This document shows positions 1 through 9,186 of a stretch of 64,000 nt of DNA, piece by piece. Source of the DNA: CAIXDN01 sp964482085 (GTDB lineage Bacteria; Patescibacteriota; Patescibacteriia; 2-12-FULL-60-25); NCBI GenBank assembly GCA_964482085.1, contig CAYZVS010000003.1:1-64000 (forward strand), written 5' to 3'. Numbering within the stretch: the stretch's first letter is position 1; each line of letters begins with the position of its first letter. A model generated the notes under the pieces. The model made no database searches, had not been told where the DNA came from, and was given only the letters and a program-made list of their open reading frames with translations. The position numbers were made by a program, and so were the translations under genes.

Positions 1-1539
1 GCTTGTTTTGAAAAATTGGATGGCATGTTTGCGATCGCAGTTTGGGATGCGCGTGAGAAGCGCTTGCTCATTGCGCGTGATCGACTTGGAAAAAAACCGT
101 TGTATTGGACAATCAAAAATAACACGTTGTGGTTTGCATCGGAATTGAAAGCGCTTTTGGCGGCGGGTGTTGTTGAAAAGAAGATCGATCCTATTAGTCT
201 TGCAGCGTATTTCCGATCAGATGCGGTCCCAACGCCAAGATCGATGTTCGCGAATGTTTTCAAACTTGCGCCAGCCTCTGTCCTGTCTTGGAAAGATGGA
301 AAGATTGAGAAGACTTGGAGTTTTTGGACTTGTCCGCAGAAAGAGATTGATACGAGTGATCCGGTCGCGGGATTGCGCGAACGGTTTGATTTAGCGGTGA
401 AAGAACGTTTAGTTTCGGATGTTCCGCTTGGATTATTTTTATCGGGTGGTTTGGATTCGACCGCTGTCGCAGAAAGCGCGAGTCGGCAATCGGCATCGAC
501 CTTGAAGGCATTCACGATCGGATTTGATGATAGGTCGCATGATGAGACAGAAGCGGCGAGCTTAGTCGCAAAGTCGTTGGGCCTTGAGCACTACGTAGAG
601 AAGCTGACGGCGGAATCGGTTTTGTCGATGATCGATGAGGCAACGAACTTGCTCGATGAGCCTTTGGCGGATGCGGCAATTCTTCCGCAGCTTCTTCTTG
701 CACGCTTTACCCGCAAGCAAGTGAAGGTTGCCTTGAGTGGAGATGGGGGAGACGAGTTGCTCATGGGATATCAACATATTCCGGCTCATCTGTGGACGGA
801 ACAAATACCGATGGTGCTGCAAAAGTTGATGCGTGCGCCACTTTCTAGATTTCCCGCAGGAGGTGGATATTTTAGTTCGGGATTCAAATTGCAACGCTTG
901 TCGCGAGGATTGGGAATCGACGATCGACTGACGAGAGATTTGGCTTGGCGTGGATCGATGGATGTATCGACTTTGAAAGAGATTTTAAATCCTCGTATTT
1001 TTGCTGAAGTAGATCCGGATTGGTCAGAGCGATTGCTTATCGACTATACAAAAGAAGTGGGGAATGATTCTGACGGTTGGCGTGGTTGGAGTTGGGCGTA
1101 TTTGCGTAGTTTTTTAATGGATGAGGTTTTAGTGAAGGTTGATCGAGCGACGATGTGGTTTTCTTTAGAGTCTCGTGCGCCGCTTCTTGATCGACGAGTT
1201 GTTGAATATCTTTTGTCATTGCCAACAAAATATAAGATCGGCGATTGGAAAAATAAACGGCTTTTGAAAGAGTTAGTAAAGGATCGTGTACCGCAGGAAA
1301 TTCTCGACAAGCCAAAGCATGGATTTGGGGTGCCTGTTGCGGATTGGTTGCGCGGACCACTTAAATCGAGATTGCTTGAATTAACATCGGAGTCGCGTTT
1401 GAGAGACCAGGGTTTATTTCAGTATGAGACGATATCGAGGCTAATCGGAGAGCATGTTTCTGGTAAAATCGATCGTCGAAAAGAATTGTGGGCAATGTTT
1501 CAATTCCAACTCTGGTATTCCAAATTCTTTCGTGATTAG
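1..1539 (+). CDS. asnB: Asparagine synthase (glutamine-hydrolysing), 5' end cut by window
   Basis: The frame is already open at base 1, so the true start and the N-terminal nucleophile Cys lie outside the window; the TTG at 16 is an internal Leu. Visible first is the end of the class II glutamine amidotransferase domain (LDGMFA, then ARDRLGKKPLYW). The synthase domain follows, with its ATP pyrophosphatase loop SGGLDST near base 442 and the motif SGDGGDELLMGY near base 736. The family makes asparagine from aspartate, glutamine and ATP. Copies inside polysaccharide clusters often amidate sugars instead. The next gene is a nucleotide-sugar enzyme 10 bases on, so a role in sugar modification is equally possible (inference). 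Confidence 0.9.
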   Translation, partial: ACFEKLDGMFAIAVWDAREKRLLIARDRLGKKPLYWTIKNNTLWFASELKALLAAGVVEKKIDPISLAAYFRSDAVPTPRSMFANVFKLAPASVLSWKDGKIEKTWSFWTCPQKEIDTSDPVAGLRERFDLAVKERLVSDVPLGLFLSGGLDSTAVAESASRQSASTLKAFTIGFDDRSHDETEAASLVAKSLGLEHYVEKLTAESVLSMIDEATNLLDEPLADAAILPQLLLARFTRKQVKVALSGDGGDELLMGYQHIPAHLWTEQIPMVLQKLMRAPLSRFPAGGGYFSSGFKLQRLSRGLGIDDRLTRDLAWRGSMDVSTLKEILNPRIFAEVDPDWSERLLIDYTKEVGNDSDGWRGWSWAYLRSFLMDEVLVKVDRATMWFSLESRAPLLDRRVVEYLLSLPTKYKIGDWKNKRLLKELVKDRVPQEILDKPKHGFGVPVADWLRGPLKSRLLELTSESRLRDQGLFQYETISRLIGEHVSGKIDRRKELWAMFQFQLWYSKFFRD

Positions 1540-1549
1540 GTAGGAATCT

Positions 1550-3313
1550 ATGATTCGGATCGCCATTATGGGCACTGGGATGGTCGGAGGTGCTCTAGAC
1601 CGTTATTTTAGGCTTCATGGGACTGTTCCTGGGCTCTATGACCCTCCAAAGGGGCTGACGGACGCCTCGGTCCTGGGGACGGCCGATGTCATCTTTATTG
1701 CTGTCCCCACGCCTTATTACTTGGATGGTAGCGGTTTTGACGAGTCGTATTTGCGGGCGGCCATTCAGGCGATTCCTGTTGCTGGAAAAACGATTGTTTT
1801 AAAGTCGACAATTTTGCCCGGAACAACTGAGCGTATGCAGACGGATTATCCGATGCATCGCTTTTTGTTTAATCCAGAATTTCTGACAGAGACCACGGCG
1901 GACCGCGACATGCAGTTTCCGAATCGACAGATCGTAGGCTATACGACGGAGAGTCGGAAGGATGCGGAATTAGTGATGGGTATTCTTCCGCGCGCGCCTT
2001 TTGAAAATATTATTCCATCGCGAGCTGCGGAGATGGTGAAATATTTTGGGAATGCCTTTTATGCCCTCAAGGTCGCTTATGCAAATCAAATGTTTGATTT
2101 GTGTGAAAAGATTGGCGTTGATTATGATCTGGTAAAAGAATGCGCGAAAGCCGAGCCATGGATGGGCACGCATCACTGGGAGATTTTTCATAAAGGTTAT
2201 CGTGGTTACGGAGGAAAATGTCTGCCTAAGGATACGCGCGCAATTGGACAGCTTGGCGACCGAGCAGGCATGGATCTTTCACTTTTGAAACAGGCTGAAG
2301 AATATAATAATGCGATTTGTCTTGCGCAGGGGATTAATATCCAGTGGGAAGAAGGATCACCAAAAAAAGAACCAACGCAACCAACACCGCTTAAGAAAAA
2401 GAAATACCTTGTTACCGGAGGCGCGGGTTTTGTTGGGTCAAATCTTGTCGATAACTTGATCGCGGCTGGGCATGAGGTACGTGTGATTGATAATTTATCC
2501 ACCGGAAAGCGTGAACGCGTGCATCCAGCAGCTGAGTTTATTCTTGCGGACTTTACCAACCTTGAGCAGATCCGTCCGTTTTTTGAAGGAATTGACGGAG
2601 TATTCCATGTTGGTGCACTTCCGCGTATTCCGTTTTCTATTGAGCATCCTGTTCCTGCAGCGGAAGCGAATGTAATGGGGACATTGAATGTGTTTGTTGC
2701 TGCGCGGGACGCTAATGTAAAACGCGTTGTGTATAGCGCTTCCTCGTCGGCTTATGGCGCACAGGAGAAGTTGCCGCTGACACCGGACATGCCGGCCAAT
2801 CCGCTCAATCCTTACGCCTTGCATAAGTATATGGGGGAGAAGATAGCGGAACAGTTTCATCGATTTTATGATATGGAGACGGTGTCACTTCGTTATTTTA
2901 ATGTGTATGGACCACGTATGGCTGATGAAGGTGCGTATGTGACCGTCATTTCACATTTTAAGCGACAGAAGAAAGCGGGTGAGCCAATTACCATTCACGG
3001 AGATGGGGAGCAATCACGTGATTTCACGCATGTGTTTGATGTTGTTCGAGCTAATATGTTGGCGATGGAATCGGGGAATGCCGGAAAGGGCGAGGTTGTG
3101 AATGTGGGCGCTGGGGAGCGACATTCAATCAACAAGATTGCTGATGTATTTGGCGGACCACGTACGTATGTTGAAGGTCGCAAAGGAGAGGCGCGTCACA
3201 CGCAGGCGGATATTACAAAGACACGAGAATTGCTCGGTTGGGAGGCGCGTATCAAGTTCGATGAAGGTTTGCGACAGTTGCTAAGGGATGAGGGGATTGA
3301 GCCTGCTGCTTAG
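1550..3313 (+). CDS. Fusion: UDP-sugar 6-dehydrogenase-like domain + NAD-dependent sugar epimerase
   Basis: Two nucleotide-sugar enzymes sit in one 587-residue frame. Residues 1-270 resemble UDP-glucose/GDP-mannose dehydrogenase: a GTGMVGG nucleotide-binding loop, KSTILPGTT, FNPEFLTE, and the catalytic-Cys motif GGKCLPKD near residue 224. The third, UDP-binding domain of normal 400-450-residue enzymes is missing. After a basic linker, residues 284-587 form an extended SDR epimerase with VTGGAGFVGSN and the YALHK catalytic pair near residue 422, similar to UDP-glucose/UDP-glucuronate 4-epimerases. A UDP-glucuronate to UDP-galacturonate route is a plausible inference. The gene overlaps the convergent sugar transferase by 4 bases. 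The start is ATG 1550, with AGGAAT just upstream. Confidence 0.85.
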   Translation: MIRIAIMGTGMVGGALDRYFRLHGTVPGLYDPPKGLTDASVLGTADVIFIAVPTPYYLDGSGFDESYLRAAIQAIPVAGKTIVLKSTILPGTTERMQTDYPMHRFLFNPEFLTETTADRDMQFPNRQIVGYTTESRKDAELVMGILPRAPFENIIPSRAAEMVKYFGNAFYALKVAYANQMFDLCEKIGVDYDLVKECAKAEPWMGTHHWEIFHKGYRGYGGKCLPKDTRAIGQLGDRAGMDLSLLKQAEEYNNAICLAQGINIQWEEGSPKKEPTQPTPLKKKKYLVTGGAGFVGSNLVDNLIAAGHEVRVIDNLSTGKRERVHPAAEFILADFTNLEQIRPFFEGIDGVFHVGALPRIPFSIEHPVPAAEANVMGTLNVFVAARDANVKRVVYSASSSAYGAQEKLPLTPDMPANPLNPYALHKYMGEKIAEQFHRFYDMETVSLRYFNVYGPRMADEGAYVTVISHFKRQKKAGEPITIHGDGEQSRDFTHVFDVVRANMLAMESGNAGKGEVVNVGAGERHSINKIADVFGGPRTYVEGRKGEARHTQADITKTRELLGWEARIKFDEGLRQLLRDEGIEPAA

Positions 3314-4683
3314 GTTCCCTGTCTTCGGAGTACGATTCCGACGGTGCGCAGGAGGATGAGTGCGTCGAGGAAGAATGAGCGATGCTTAATATAATACAAA
3401 TCGTATTGGAGTTTTTTCAAGTTGTCTTCAAGGCTGGCCGTTGGTGTGAGGAACATGACTTGGGCCCAACCCGTTAATCCGGGGCGCGTGAGATGACGCA
3501 GCGCGTAATACGGCATGCGCTCAACGAGAGGTGAAACAAATTCTGGGCGCTCTGGTCTTGCGCCGATCAGAGAGAGATCGCCGATGAGGACGTTCCAGAT
3601 TTGTGGGAGTTCATCGATACGAGCGCGACGCATGAATCGACCAAAGGTAAAGAGACGTGGGTCGGTTTTTGCGTCGGCGGTGAAACGTGCGCCGTCCTTT
3701 TCTGCATCGAGATGCATGGTACGGAATTTATGGATCTTGAATGTTTTTCCGCCTTTGCCGACACGGATTTGGGAATAGAGGGTTGGACCTGGGGAGGAAA
3801 GCTTGGTCGCAATCGTCACAAACGGCCACAGAATAAGCGTGATGATTCCAAATGGGATCGCAAGAATGATATCGATAATACGCTTTACGCCTTCATACCA
3901 AGCTTTGTCGCCTTCATTGAGATGATGTAAGAACCAGCTTTCTGTGACGTAGGAAAGGGGAATGCGGCCGGTTGCGGCTTCTTCAATTTCCGCACGATCG
4001 AGGATTTGTACGGAATTGAAAAGCGATTTGTAGAGCTGTCTTGAAAGCTCGGGTTCGGATTCTGGTCGAACACCAAGAACAACGGATGTAATGTGTTCCG
4101 CTTTGAGTGTTTCTTGATACGCAGCGAGCGGAAACCAATTTATTTCATTATGACGATAGGTTTCGTTGCTTGTAGCGATCGCGGCGACGAGTTTCATACC
4201 AAGTGAGCTTTCTCGGAGTAACGCGTCGACTCTGCGCATTTCTTCTGCAGGACCAACGTAGAGGACTCGTCCGCCGGAGAAATATTTTTGGAGAAGACGT
4301 CCTGCGATCAAGCGCCAAGCGTAACCCAATAGGAGTGAAAGGCTGAAGAACAGGAGCAGGATGGTGCGGGGAGTCAGTCCAAAGAATGGAAGGAGATAGA
4401 AAAAGCAGAAGGCGAGTCCGAGGTTGATGATCATGCCTTCCAAAAACGTTCTAAAAAGTCGCACAGGCTCGCGGACGAGCATGAGGTTATAAAGCCCAAC
4501 AATGTAAAAACACACGATCCAGATCAGGGCGACGATCGAGAATGAGGGTACGTTTACCAGATATCGTGATAGATCTAGGTCGCCGTAACGCAGTATGAGG
4601 GAAAGGAATAGTGCTAATTCAAACATTGCCAGGTCACCGACCAGGAGAAGTAAGCTTTTAAGGCGTTGTCCTTGCTGTAGCAT
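3310..4683 (-). CDS. Polyprenyl-phosphate sugar-1-phosphate transferase (WbaP/EpsE-type)
   Basis: 457-residue initiating transferase, expected to load the first sugar phosphate onto undecaprenyl phosphate at the inner membrane. Four or five hydrophobic segments occupy the first 120 residues. A CoA-binding-like cytosolic region follows, then another membrane helix beginning KRIIDI, then the bacterial sugar transferase domain (PF02397) with HKFRTM, RRARIDELPQIWNVL, ARPERPEF and RPGLTGWAQV. Length and domain order match the long PssY/WbaP subgroup. It lies in a glycosyltransferase cluster, convergent with the dehydrogenase-epimerase fusion and divergent from the subtilase. The sugar it transfers cannot be read from sequence. 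Confidence 0.9.
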   Translation of the reverse strand: MLQQGQRLKSLLLLVGDLAMFELALFLSLILRYGDLDLSRYLVNVPSFSIVALIWIVCFYIVGLYNLMLVREPVRLFRTFLEGMIINLGLAFCFFYLLPFFGLTPRTILLLFFSLSLLLGYAWRLIAGRLLQKYFSGGRVLYVGPAEEMRRVDALLRESSLGMKLVAAIATSNETYRHNEINWFPLAAYQETLKAEHITSVVLGVRPESEPELSRQLYKSLFNSVQILDRAEIEEAATGRIPLSYVTESWFLHHLNEGDKAWYEGVKRIIDIILAIPFGIITLILWPFVTIATKLSSPGPTLYSQIRVGKGGKTFKIHKFRTMHLDAEKDGARFTADAKTDPRLFTFGRFMRRARIDELPQIWNVLIGDLSLIGARPERPEFVSPLVERMPYYALRHLTRPGLTGWAQVMFLTPTASLEDNLKKLQYDLYYIKHRSFFLDALILLRTVGIVLRRQGT

Positions 4684-4741
4684 GTGGGTTGGCGTGTCGA
4701 TGTGCCTACTGTAAACTTACACGGATTGAACTGTCCAGCAC

Positions 4742-5968
4742 ATGTATTTCCATAAAATGTTTCCAGCTGGTTGTAAGGTGTTTTGCCTAGCATTTGCGCT
4801 ATTTTTAACGACGTCTGTTGCACAAGCGCAAGAACGCGTTGTTCCTAATGATCCGTTGTATTACAGAGAATGGCATTTACGTCAGATTCAAGCTGATGTT
4901 GCTTGGAATACGACGACGGGTAGCCGAGACGTTATTGTGGCTGTTATTGATGGAGGAATTGATATACGTCATCCAGATTTACGAGAGAACATTTGGGTGA
5001 ATGAAGGGGAGATCGCTGATGATGGAATCGATAATGATGGCGACGGATACGTCGATGATGTGTTTGGTTGGAATTTTGTAAATGATTCTTCATGGGTTGG
5101 TCCCATGGTCGCTTTCCAGCAGCCGGATGATGCTTGGAGTCATGGGACGATTGTCGCGTCTCTCCTTGGCGCAAAAGGAAATAATGGAGAGGGTATTGCC
5201 GGCGTAACATGGAACAGTCGCATTATGCCGCTGGTCGTTCTAGATGGCGATGGCTTTGGAAGTATTCCGAGCATTGTTCAGGCGATCAGGTTTGCGATTG
5301 ATCACGGTGCATCGATCATTAATTTAAGTTTAACCGGTTATGATAATGATCCAGCGCTTGATGAAGCGCTTCTTGATGCGGAAACAGCTAATGTGCTCGT
5401 CGTGGTTGCTGCTGGGAATGATTCTGAGCAAGAAGGAAAGGATTTGGCGCTGCTTCCCGTTTATCCGGCTTGCGGAGTCACTCCCTCGAGTACGCTTATC
5501 GCTGTAACAGGTACCGATGTGCTTGATCAACGTGCGCCGTATGCTGACTTTGGCGCTGCATGTACGGATTTGGCTGCGCCTGGACATGAACTTATCGCGG
5601 CGCACCCCACGATGAATACTCCGGAATCTACCTCTACGTCGACACGTAGTTATATTGATACGGTTACGGGGACGAGTGCAGCTTCACCGCTTGTGGCTGG
5701 TACGGCGGCCTTGATCCGATCCGTGAAACCGGAATGGACGGCAAGGCAAGTGCGAGATCGTATCTTGGATACGGCAGATCCAATTGAGGCGGGTGTTGCA
5801 CCTGGTGAGGTTGGTGCCTTAGGGCGAGGAAGGCTAAATGCGGGACGTGCACTTTCCGGACTCGTGACCCCTGCTCCATCTGTTGAACCGGTTCATCACA
5901 CGGCGATTGCCTTGCCGAAGGCTCCGCAATGGGCAACGGAGATTTTTCAGTTCTTGAAGCGTTTATGA
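4742..5968 (+). CDS. Secreted S8 (subtilisin-like) serine peptidase
   Basis: 408 residues with a complete subtilase triad: Asp70 (VIVAVIDGGID), His134 (SHGTIVAS) and Ser312 (GTSAASPLVAG), plus oxyanion Asn226 (AAGNDS). The N-terminus has a hydrophobic stretch ending SVAQAQ, a good Sec signal peptide. An Asp-rich loop, DDGIDNDGDGYVDD (residues 93-106), looks like a Ca-binding insertion. No sorting motif or pro-domain is obvious. ATG 4742 gives a full signal peptide and ATG 4757 is also possible. The stop overlaps the ATG of the GtrA gene, so the two are co-transcribed. Its target is unknown; sitting in the polysaccharide cluster suggests a surface role (inference). Confidence 0.92.
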   Translation: MYFHKMFPAGCKVFCLAFALFLTTSVAQAQERVVPNDPLYYREWHLRQIQADVAWNTTTGSRDVIVAVIDGGIDIRHPDLRENIWVNEGEIADDGIDNDGDGYVDDVFGWNFVNDSSWVGPMVAFQQPDDAWSHGTIVASLLGAKGNNGEGIAGVTWNSRIMPLVVLDGDGFGSIPSIVQAIRFAIDHGASIINLSLTGYDNDPALDEALLDAETANVLVVVAAGNDSEQEGKDLALLPVYPACGVTPSSTLIAVTGTDVLDQRAPYADFGAACTDLAAPGHELIAAHPTMNTPESTSTSTRSYIDTVTGTSAASPLVAGTAALIRSVKPEWTARQVRDRILDTADPIEAGVAPGEVGALGRGRLNAGRALSGLVTPAPSVEPVHHTAIALPKAPQWATEIFQFLKRL

Positions 5969-6390
5969 TAGCTCGCGTCAAACATTTTGCTTTTCGTGAG
6001 GGAAAGGGCGTTGTGAAATTTGTTATTGTTGGGGGAGTTTCGTTTTTGATTTTTTCTGGTGCGTATTTTTTATTTACGCGTTGGCTGTTTCCTGGGGCTA
6101 GCAAGACGCTGATGAATGTTTTATCGATCTGTGTTTCAGGAGTGTTTAATTTTGCCGCGCATCGCGGATGGACGTATCGAGCGACGGATTCCGCCAGTCA
6201 TACGCAATTTGGCAGATATTTTTTTGTTGTCGTTAGCTCTGCGGTTTTACAGGCCTTTTTGTTTTGGGTATCTGTGGCGCGATTGGGATTTTTTGATGGA
6301 TATGTTCTTGTGCCGATTGCAGGTATCTGCGCCATCTATACCTATTTTGCTCATAGATCGTTTACCTTCCGGAAGCCGTCTCACGCCTAG
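5965..6390 (+). CDS. GtrA-family membrane protein
   Basis: 141 residues with four hydrophobic segments and the family pattern (KFVIVGGVSFLIF near the start, FNFAAHRGWTY mid-way, YFAHRSFTF at the end). GtrA proteins are thought to help flip or supply polyprenyl-linked sugars for glycan decoration. I chose ATG 5965 because it overlaps the subtilase stop as ATGA and precedes the conserved region; an upstream in-frame start at 5929 would overlap far more. Substrate unknown. Confidence 0.85.
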   Translation: MIARVKHFAFREGKGVVKFVIVGGVSFLIFSGAYFLFTRWLFPGASKTLMNVLSICVSGVFNFAAHRGWTYRATDSASHTQFGRYFFVVVSSAVLQAFLFWVSVARLGFFDGYVLVPIAGICAIYTYFAHRSFTFRKPSHA

Positions 6391-6399
6391 CCCTTGTGC

Positions 6400-6405
6400 T
6401 ATAAT
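6400..6405 (+). promoter_or_regulatory. Extended -10 (TGC TATAAT) of leaderless epimerase gene
   Basis: TATAAT preceded by TGC, ending 6 bases before the ATG at 6412. Transcription would begin at or beside the start codon. No Shine-Dalgarno is present and no clear -35 at 17 bases. Confidence 0.65.
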
Positions 6406-6411
6406 CGGCGC

Positions 6412-7434
6412 ATGTCAAGCAAACACTCTGTTATTGATAAGAAAAATATCCTGATTACGGGTGGTGCCGGTTTTATCGGTTCTCATCTGTGTGATGCGCT
6501 TGTTCGTGAGCATCACGTGATTTGTGTCGATAATTTTTCCACGAGTACGGTCGCGAATATTGAGCATCTGCTTCAGAATCCAAATTTTGAATTCATTAAT
6601 CACGATATCACGCAGCCGTTCGATCTTGCTACCTATCCGGAATTGGAGCGCTTCAAAATCAAGTTTCAAGGCATGCAAGAGATTTATCATTTAGCCACGC
6701 CGATCTCTAAAAGACATTTTGAGGATTTTAAAATCGCAACCGTGCTTACCAATTCTATTGGTATCAAAAATGTTTTGGATGTTGCGGTCGCAAATCAGTC
6801 CAAGGTTCTGTATGCCTCGTCTTCTGTTCTGTATGGACCTCGTCGTGCAGATCGACCTTTTGTATCTGAAACGGATCCTTGCGTGCTTGATCACCTCACA
6901 TCTCGCGGTGCGTATGATGAAGGAAAGCGTTTCAGTGAATCGATACTGCAGACCTACGCCGATGTGTATGGTTTGGATGTAAAGATTTCGAGAATTTTCC
7001 GTACCTATGGTCCGCGCATGAAGATTTATGATGGGAACTTGCTACCGGATATTATCAACAACGCATTAGATGGACGTGATATTGAGCTCGCCGCACCAGA
7101 AGATGCGCGTATTAGCTTGTGTTATGTTTCCGATATCATCGACGGAATGGTGAAGCATATGAATACGTCGGTGGATGTGACGCTTGTCAATCTTGGGTCA
7201 GATCAAGAGCAGTATCTCTCCTCGATCGCCTCGATGATTACAAAGCTCTGTGACTCTAACTCGCGCATCCGTTTTGAGCCTACAGCGGCGGGATGGATGG
7301 AGGCTGGTCTCCCGGATATTTCCAAGGCAAGACAGGTGCTTGGTTGGTTACCGCTTGTGCGCTTGGAAGACGGCTTAAGACAGATGATCGATTATTCGCG
7401 TTCTAAAAGAAGTGAGTCTGCTGCTTTCATGTAA
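6412..7434 (+). CDS. UDP-xylose synthase-like SDR epimerase/decarboxylase, copy 1
   Basis: 340-residue extended SDR with ITGGAGFIGSHLCD near the N-terminus and the catalytic YDEGK (SRGAYDEGKRFSES) followed by RIFRTYGPRM. YDEGKR and TYGPRM are typical of UDP-glucuronate decarboxylases (UXS), which make UDP-xylose from UDP-glucuronate. A UDP-sugar dehydrogenase domain upstream could supply the substrate. The next gene is a paralogue of the same length. ATG 6412 was chosen because a perfect -10 ends 6 bases upstream. A 4-epimerase-type reaction cannot be excluded. Confidence 0.8.
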   Translation: MSSKHSVIDKKNILITGGAGFIGSHLCDALVREHHVICVDNFSTSTVANIEHLLQNPNFEFINHDITQPFDLATYPELERFKIKFQGMQEIYHLATPISKRHFEDFKIATVLTNSIGIKNVLDVAVANQSKVLYASSSVLYGPRRADRPFVSETDPCVLDHLTSRGAYDEGKRFSESILQTYADVYGLDVKISRIFRTYGPRMKIYDGNLLPDIINNALDGRDIELAAPEDARISLCYVSDIIDGMVKHMNTSVDVTLVNLGSDQEQYLSSIASMITKLCDSNSRIRFEPTAAGWMEAGLPDISKARQVLGWLPLVRLEDGLRQMIDYSRSKRSESAAFM

Positions 7435-7440
7435 AATATT

Positions 7441-8463
7441 ATGACTGACAAACCTGTTTTTGATAAAAAGAATGTCTTGGTAACTGGTGGAGCTGGTTTT
7501 ATTGGGTCTCATCTTTGCGAGGAATTGTTGAAGACCTCGCGTGTGATTTGTTTGGATAATTTCATGACAAGTCAGGAATCCAATATTGACCATCTCCTCA
7601 AGAATCCGGATTTTGAGTTTATTCGTCATGATATGAGCGTTCCGTTTGATCCGGAAGCCTTTCCGGAGCTTGCGCGTTTCAAGGTAAAATTCCAAGGCAT
7701 TCAAGAGATTTATCATCTTGCCTGTCCGACCAGTGCAAAGAAGTTTGATCAGTACATGATGCAGACTTTGTATGCTAACTCGATCGGCATCAAGAATGCG
7801 CTTGATTTAGCTGTGCGCTATCAGTCCCGTTTTTTGCAGGCCTCAACATCGGTTGTGTATGGACCGCGTCCACCGGATGGTCATAATTTTAGAGAAGAGG
7901 AGTATGGTGCGGTTGATTTGCTTACGCCTCGATCCTGTTATGACGAGGGAAAGCGTTTTGCTGAGACGAGCTGTTTTACCTATCAACTCGTTCATAAAAT
8001 CGATGTCAGAATCGCGCGTATTTTTAGAACCTATGGTCCGCGCATGCCGCTTTTTGATGGTCAGATGATTCCTGATTTCATTACGAACGCCCTCGATGGT
8101 AAAGAATTTGAGATTTTTGGTGACGAGTCATTTCGTACATCGCTTGTGTATGTTACGGACATTGTCGATGGAATGATCAAATTGATGGGTGTCGCCGAGA
8201 ATCCGGGTCCTGTGAATCTTGGTAGTGATGTCGATGTCCCGTTGATGGATGTCGCCAACCGAATTATGGAAATGACGGGATCGACTTCATCGATCGCGTT
8301 TCGTGCACCGCTTATGTTTATTACGCAACTCGGTTTGCCGGACCTTTCAAAATCCAAAGAGAAATTAGGCTGGATTCCACTGGTAACGCTGGATGACGGA
8401 TTGAAGCGCACCATTGATTACACGATCGCAAATAAGAGTCTACTTAGTTTTAGGACATTTTAG
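7441..8463 (+). CDS. UDP-xylose synthase-like SDR epimerase/decarboxylase, copy 2
   Basis: 340 residues, starting 6 bases after copy 1 and clearly paralogous to it: VTGGAGFIGSHLCEE, ASTSVVYGPR, catalytic SCYDEGKRFAE, RIFRTYGPRM. It keeps the UXS signature, so conversion of UDP-glucuronate to UDP-xylose is the best guess. The two copies differ around the substrate loop (STSVVYGPRPPDG here, SSSVLYGPRRADR in copy 1), which suggests they have diverged in substrate or product. Probably co-transcribed with copy 1. Confidence 0.8.
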   Translation: MTDKPVFDKKNVLVTGGAGFIGSHLCEELLKTSRVICLDNFMTSQESNIDHLLKNPDFEFIRHDMSVPFDPEAFPELARFKVKFQGIQEIYHLACPTSAKKFDQYMMQTLYANSIGIKNALDLAVRYQSRFLQASTSVVYGPRPPDGHNFREEEYGAVDLLTPRSCYDEGKRFAETSCFTYQLVHKIDVRIARIFRTYGPRMPLFDGQMIPDFITNALDGKEFEIFGDESFRTSLVYVTDIVDGMIKLMGVAENPGPVNLGSDVDVPLMDVANRIMEMTGSTSSIAFRAPLMFITQLGLPDLSKSKEKLGWIPLVTLDDGLKRTIDYTIANKSLLSFRTF

Positions 8464-8502
8464 AGGGTTGAAATTGGCTAGGCTTCGCGCTAAGGTGGGC
8501 GG

Positions 8503-9180
8503 GTGAAGGTGATAGCTGTTATGCCCGCTTATCGGGAAGAAAGTCGCATCGTTGCGGCAATTTTGGGTATTCAGTCTTTGGTGGATCAGGTGGTCGTGGT
8601 GGATGATGGTTCCGGAGATGGGACGGTAGAAGCCGCAAAGACGACAGATGCGGTTGTCCTCACGCACTCATTGAATCGCGGGCAGGGTGCTGCGTTAAAA
8701 ACTGGTACCTTGGCAGCGTTGAAATTAGGGGCAGATATTATTGTGCATGTTGATGCCGATGGTCAGCATGATCCAAATTCGATTCCGGTTTTGCTTGAGC
8801 CGATACAGCAGGGGAAAGCGGACGTGGTTTTTGGTTCACGATTTCTCGGTGTTCCTTCTGAGGGTATGCCGATGTTGCGTCGTATTCTTTTACAAGGAGG
8901 TCGCGTGTTTAGTCAGCTTGTGCTTGGTATTCCTCGTCATATGACGGATCCACAAAGTGGTTTGCGTGCGATGACGGCTCAGGCTGCGCGACAAATCGAT
9001 TTTCATCAAGATCGTATGGCGCATTGTTCAGAGATTCTACGATTGGTTACACGATCAGATTTGCGATGGGTGGAGGTACCAGCGCGCGTTTCGTATACCG
9101 CTGCGACTTTAGCAAAGGGGAATCAGACGAGCGATGCGTTCAAGATTGTTTGGCATTTGCTGCTTGGGATGTTTCAATAA
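8503..9180 (+). CDS. Family 2 glycosyltransferase, dolichyl/polyprenyl-phosphate mannose synthase-like
   Basis: 225-residue GT-A enzyme with VDDGSGDGTVE and the metal-binding VDADGQHDP, then the DPQSGLRAM region usual in DPM1-like enzymes that move a sugar from NDP to polyprenyl phosphate. No C-terminal membrane helices are present. The DUF2304 membrane protein 6 bases downstream is a common partner of such enzymes and may anchor it. The start is GTG 8503 (MKVIAVMPAYRE); no upstream ATG fits. Confidence 0.87.
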   Translation: MKVIAVMPAYREESRIVAAILGIQSLVDQVVVVDDGSGDGTVEAAKTTDAVVLTHSLNRGQGAALKTGTLAALKLGADIIVHVDADGQHDPNSIPVLLEPIQQGKADVVFGSRFLGVPSEGMPMLRRILLQGGRVFSQLVLGIPRHMTDPQSGLRAMTAQAARQIDFHQDRMAHCSEILRLVTRSDLRWVEVPARVSYTAATLAKGNQTSDAFKIVWHLLLGMFQ

Positions 9181-9186
9181 ATTATT

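Noticed and set aside
16..1539. TTG at base 16 as the start of the AsnB-like protein
   Set aside because: The frame is open to base 1 and the conserved LDGMFA needs that Leu. The gene begins before the window.
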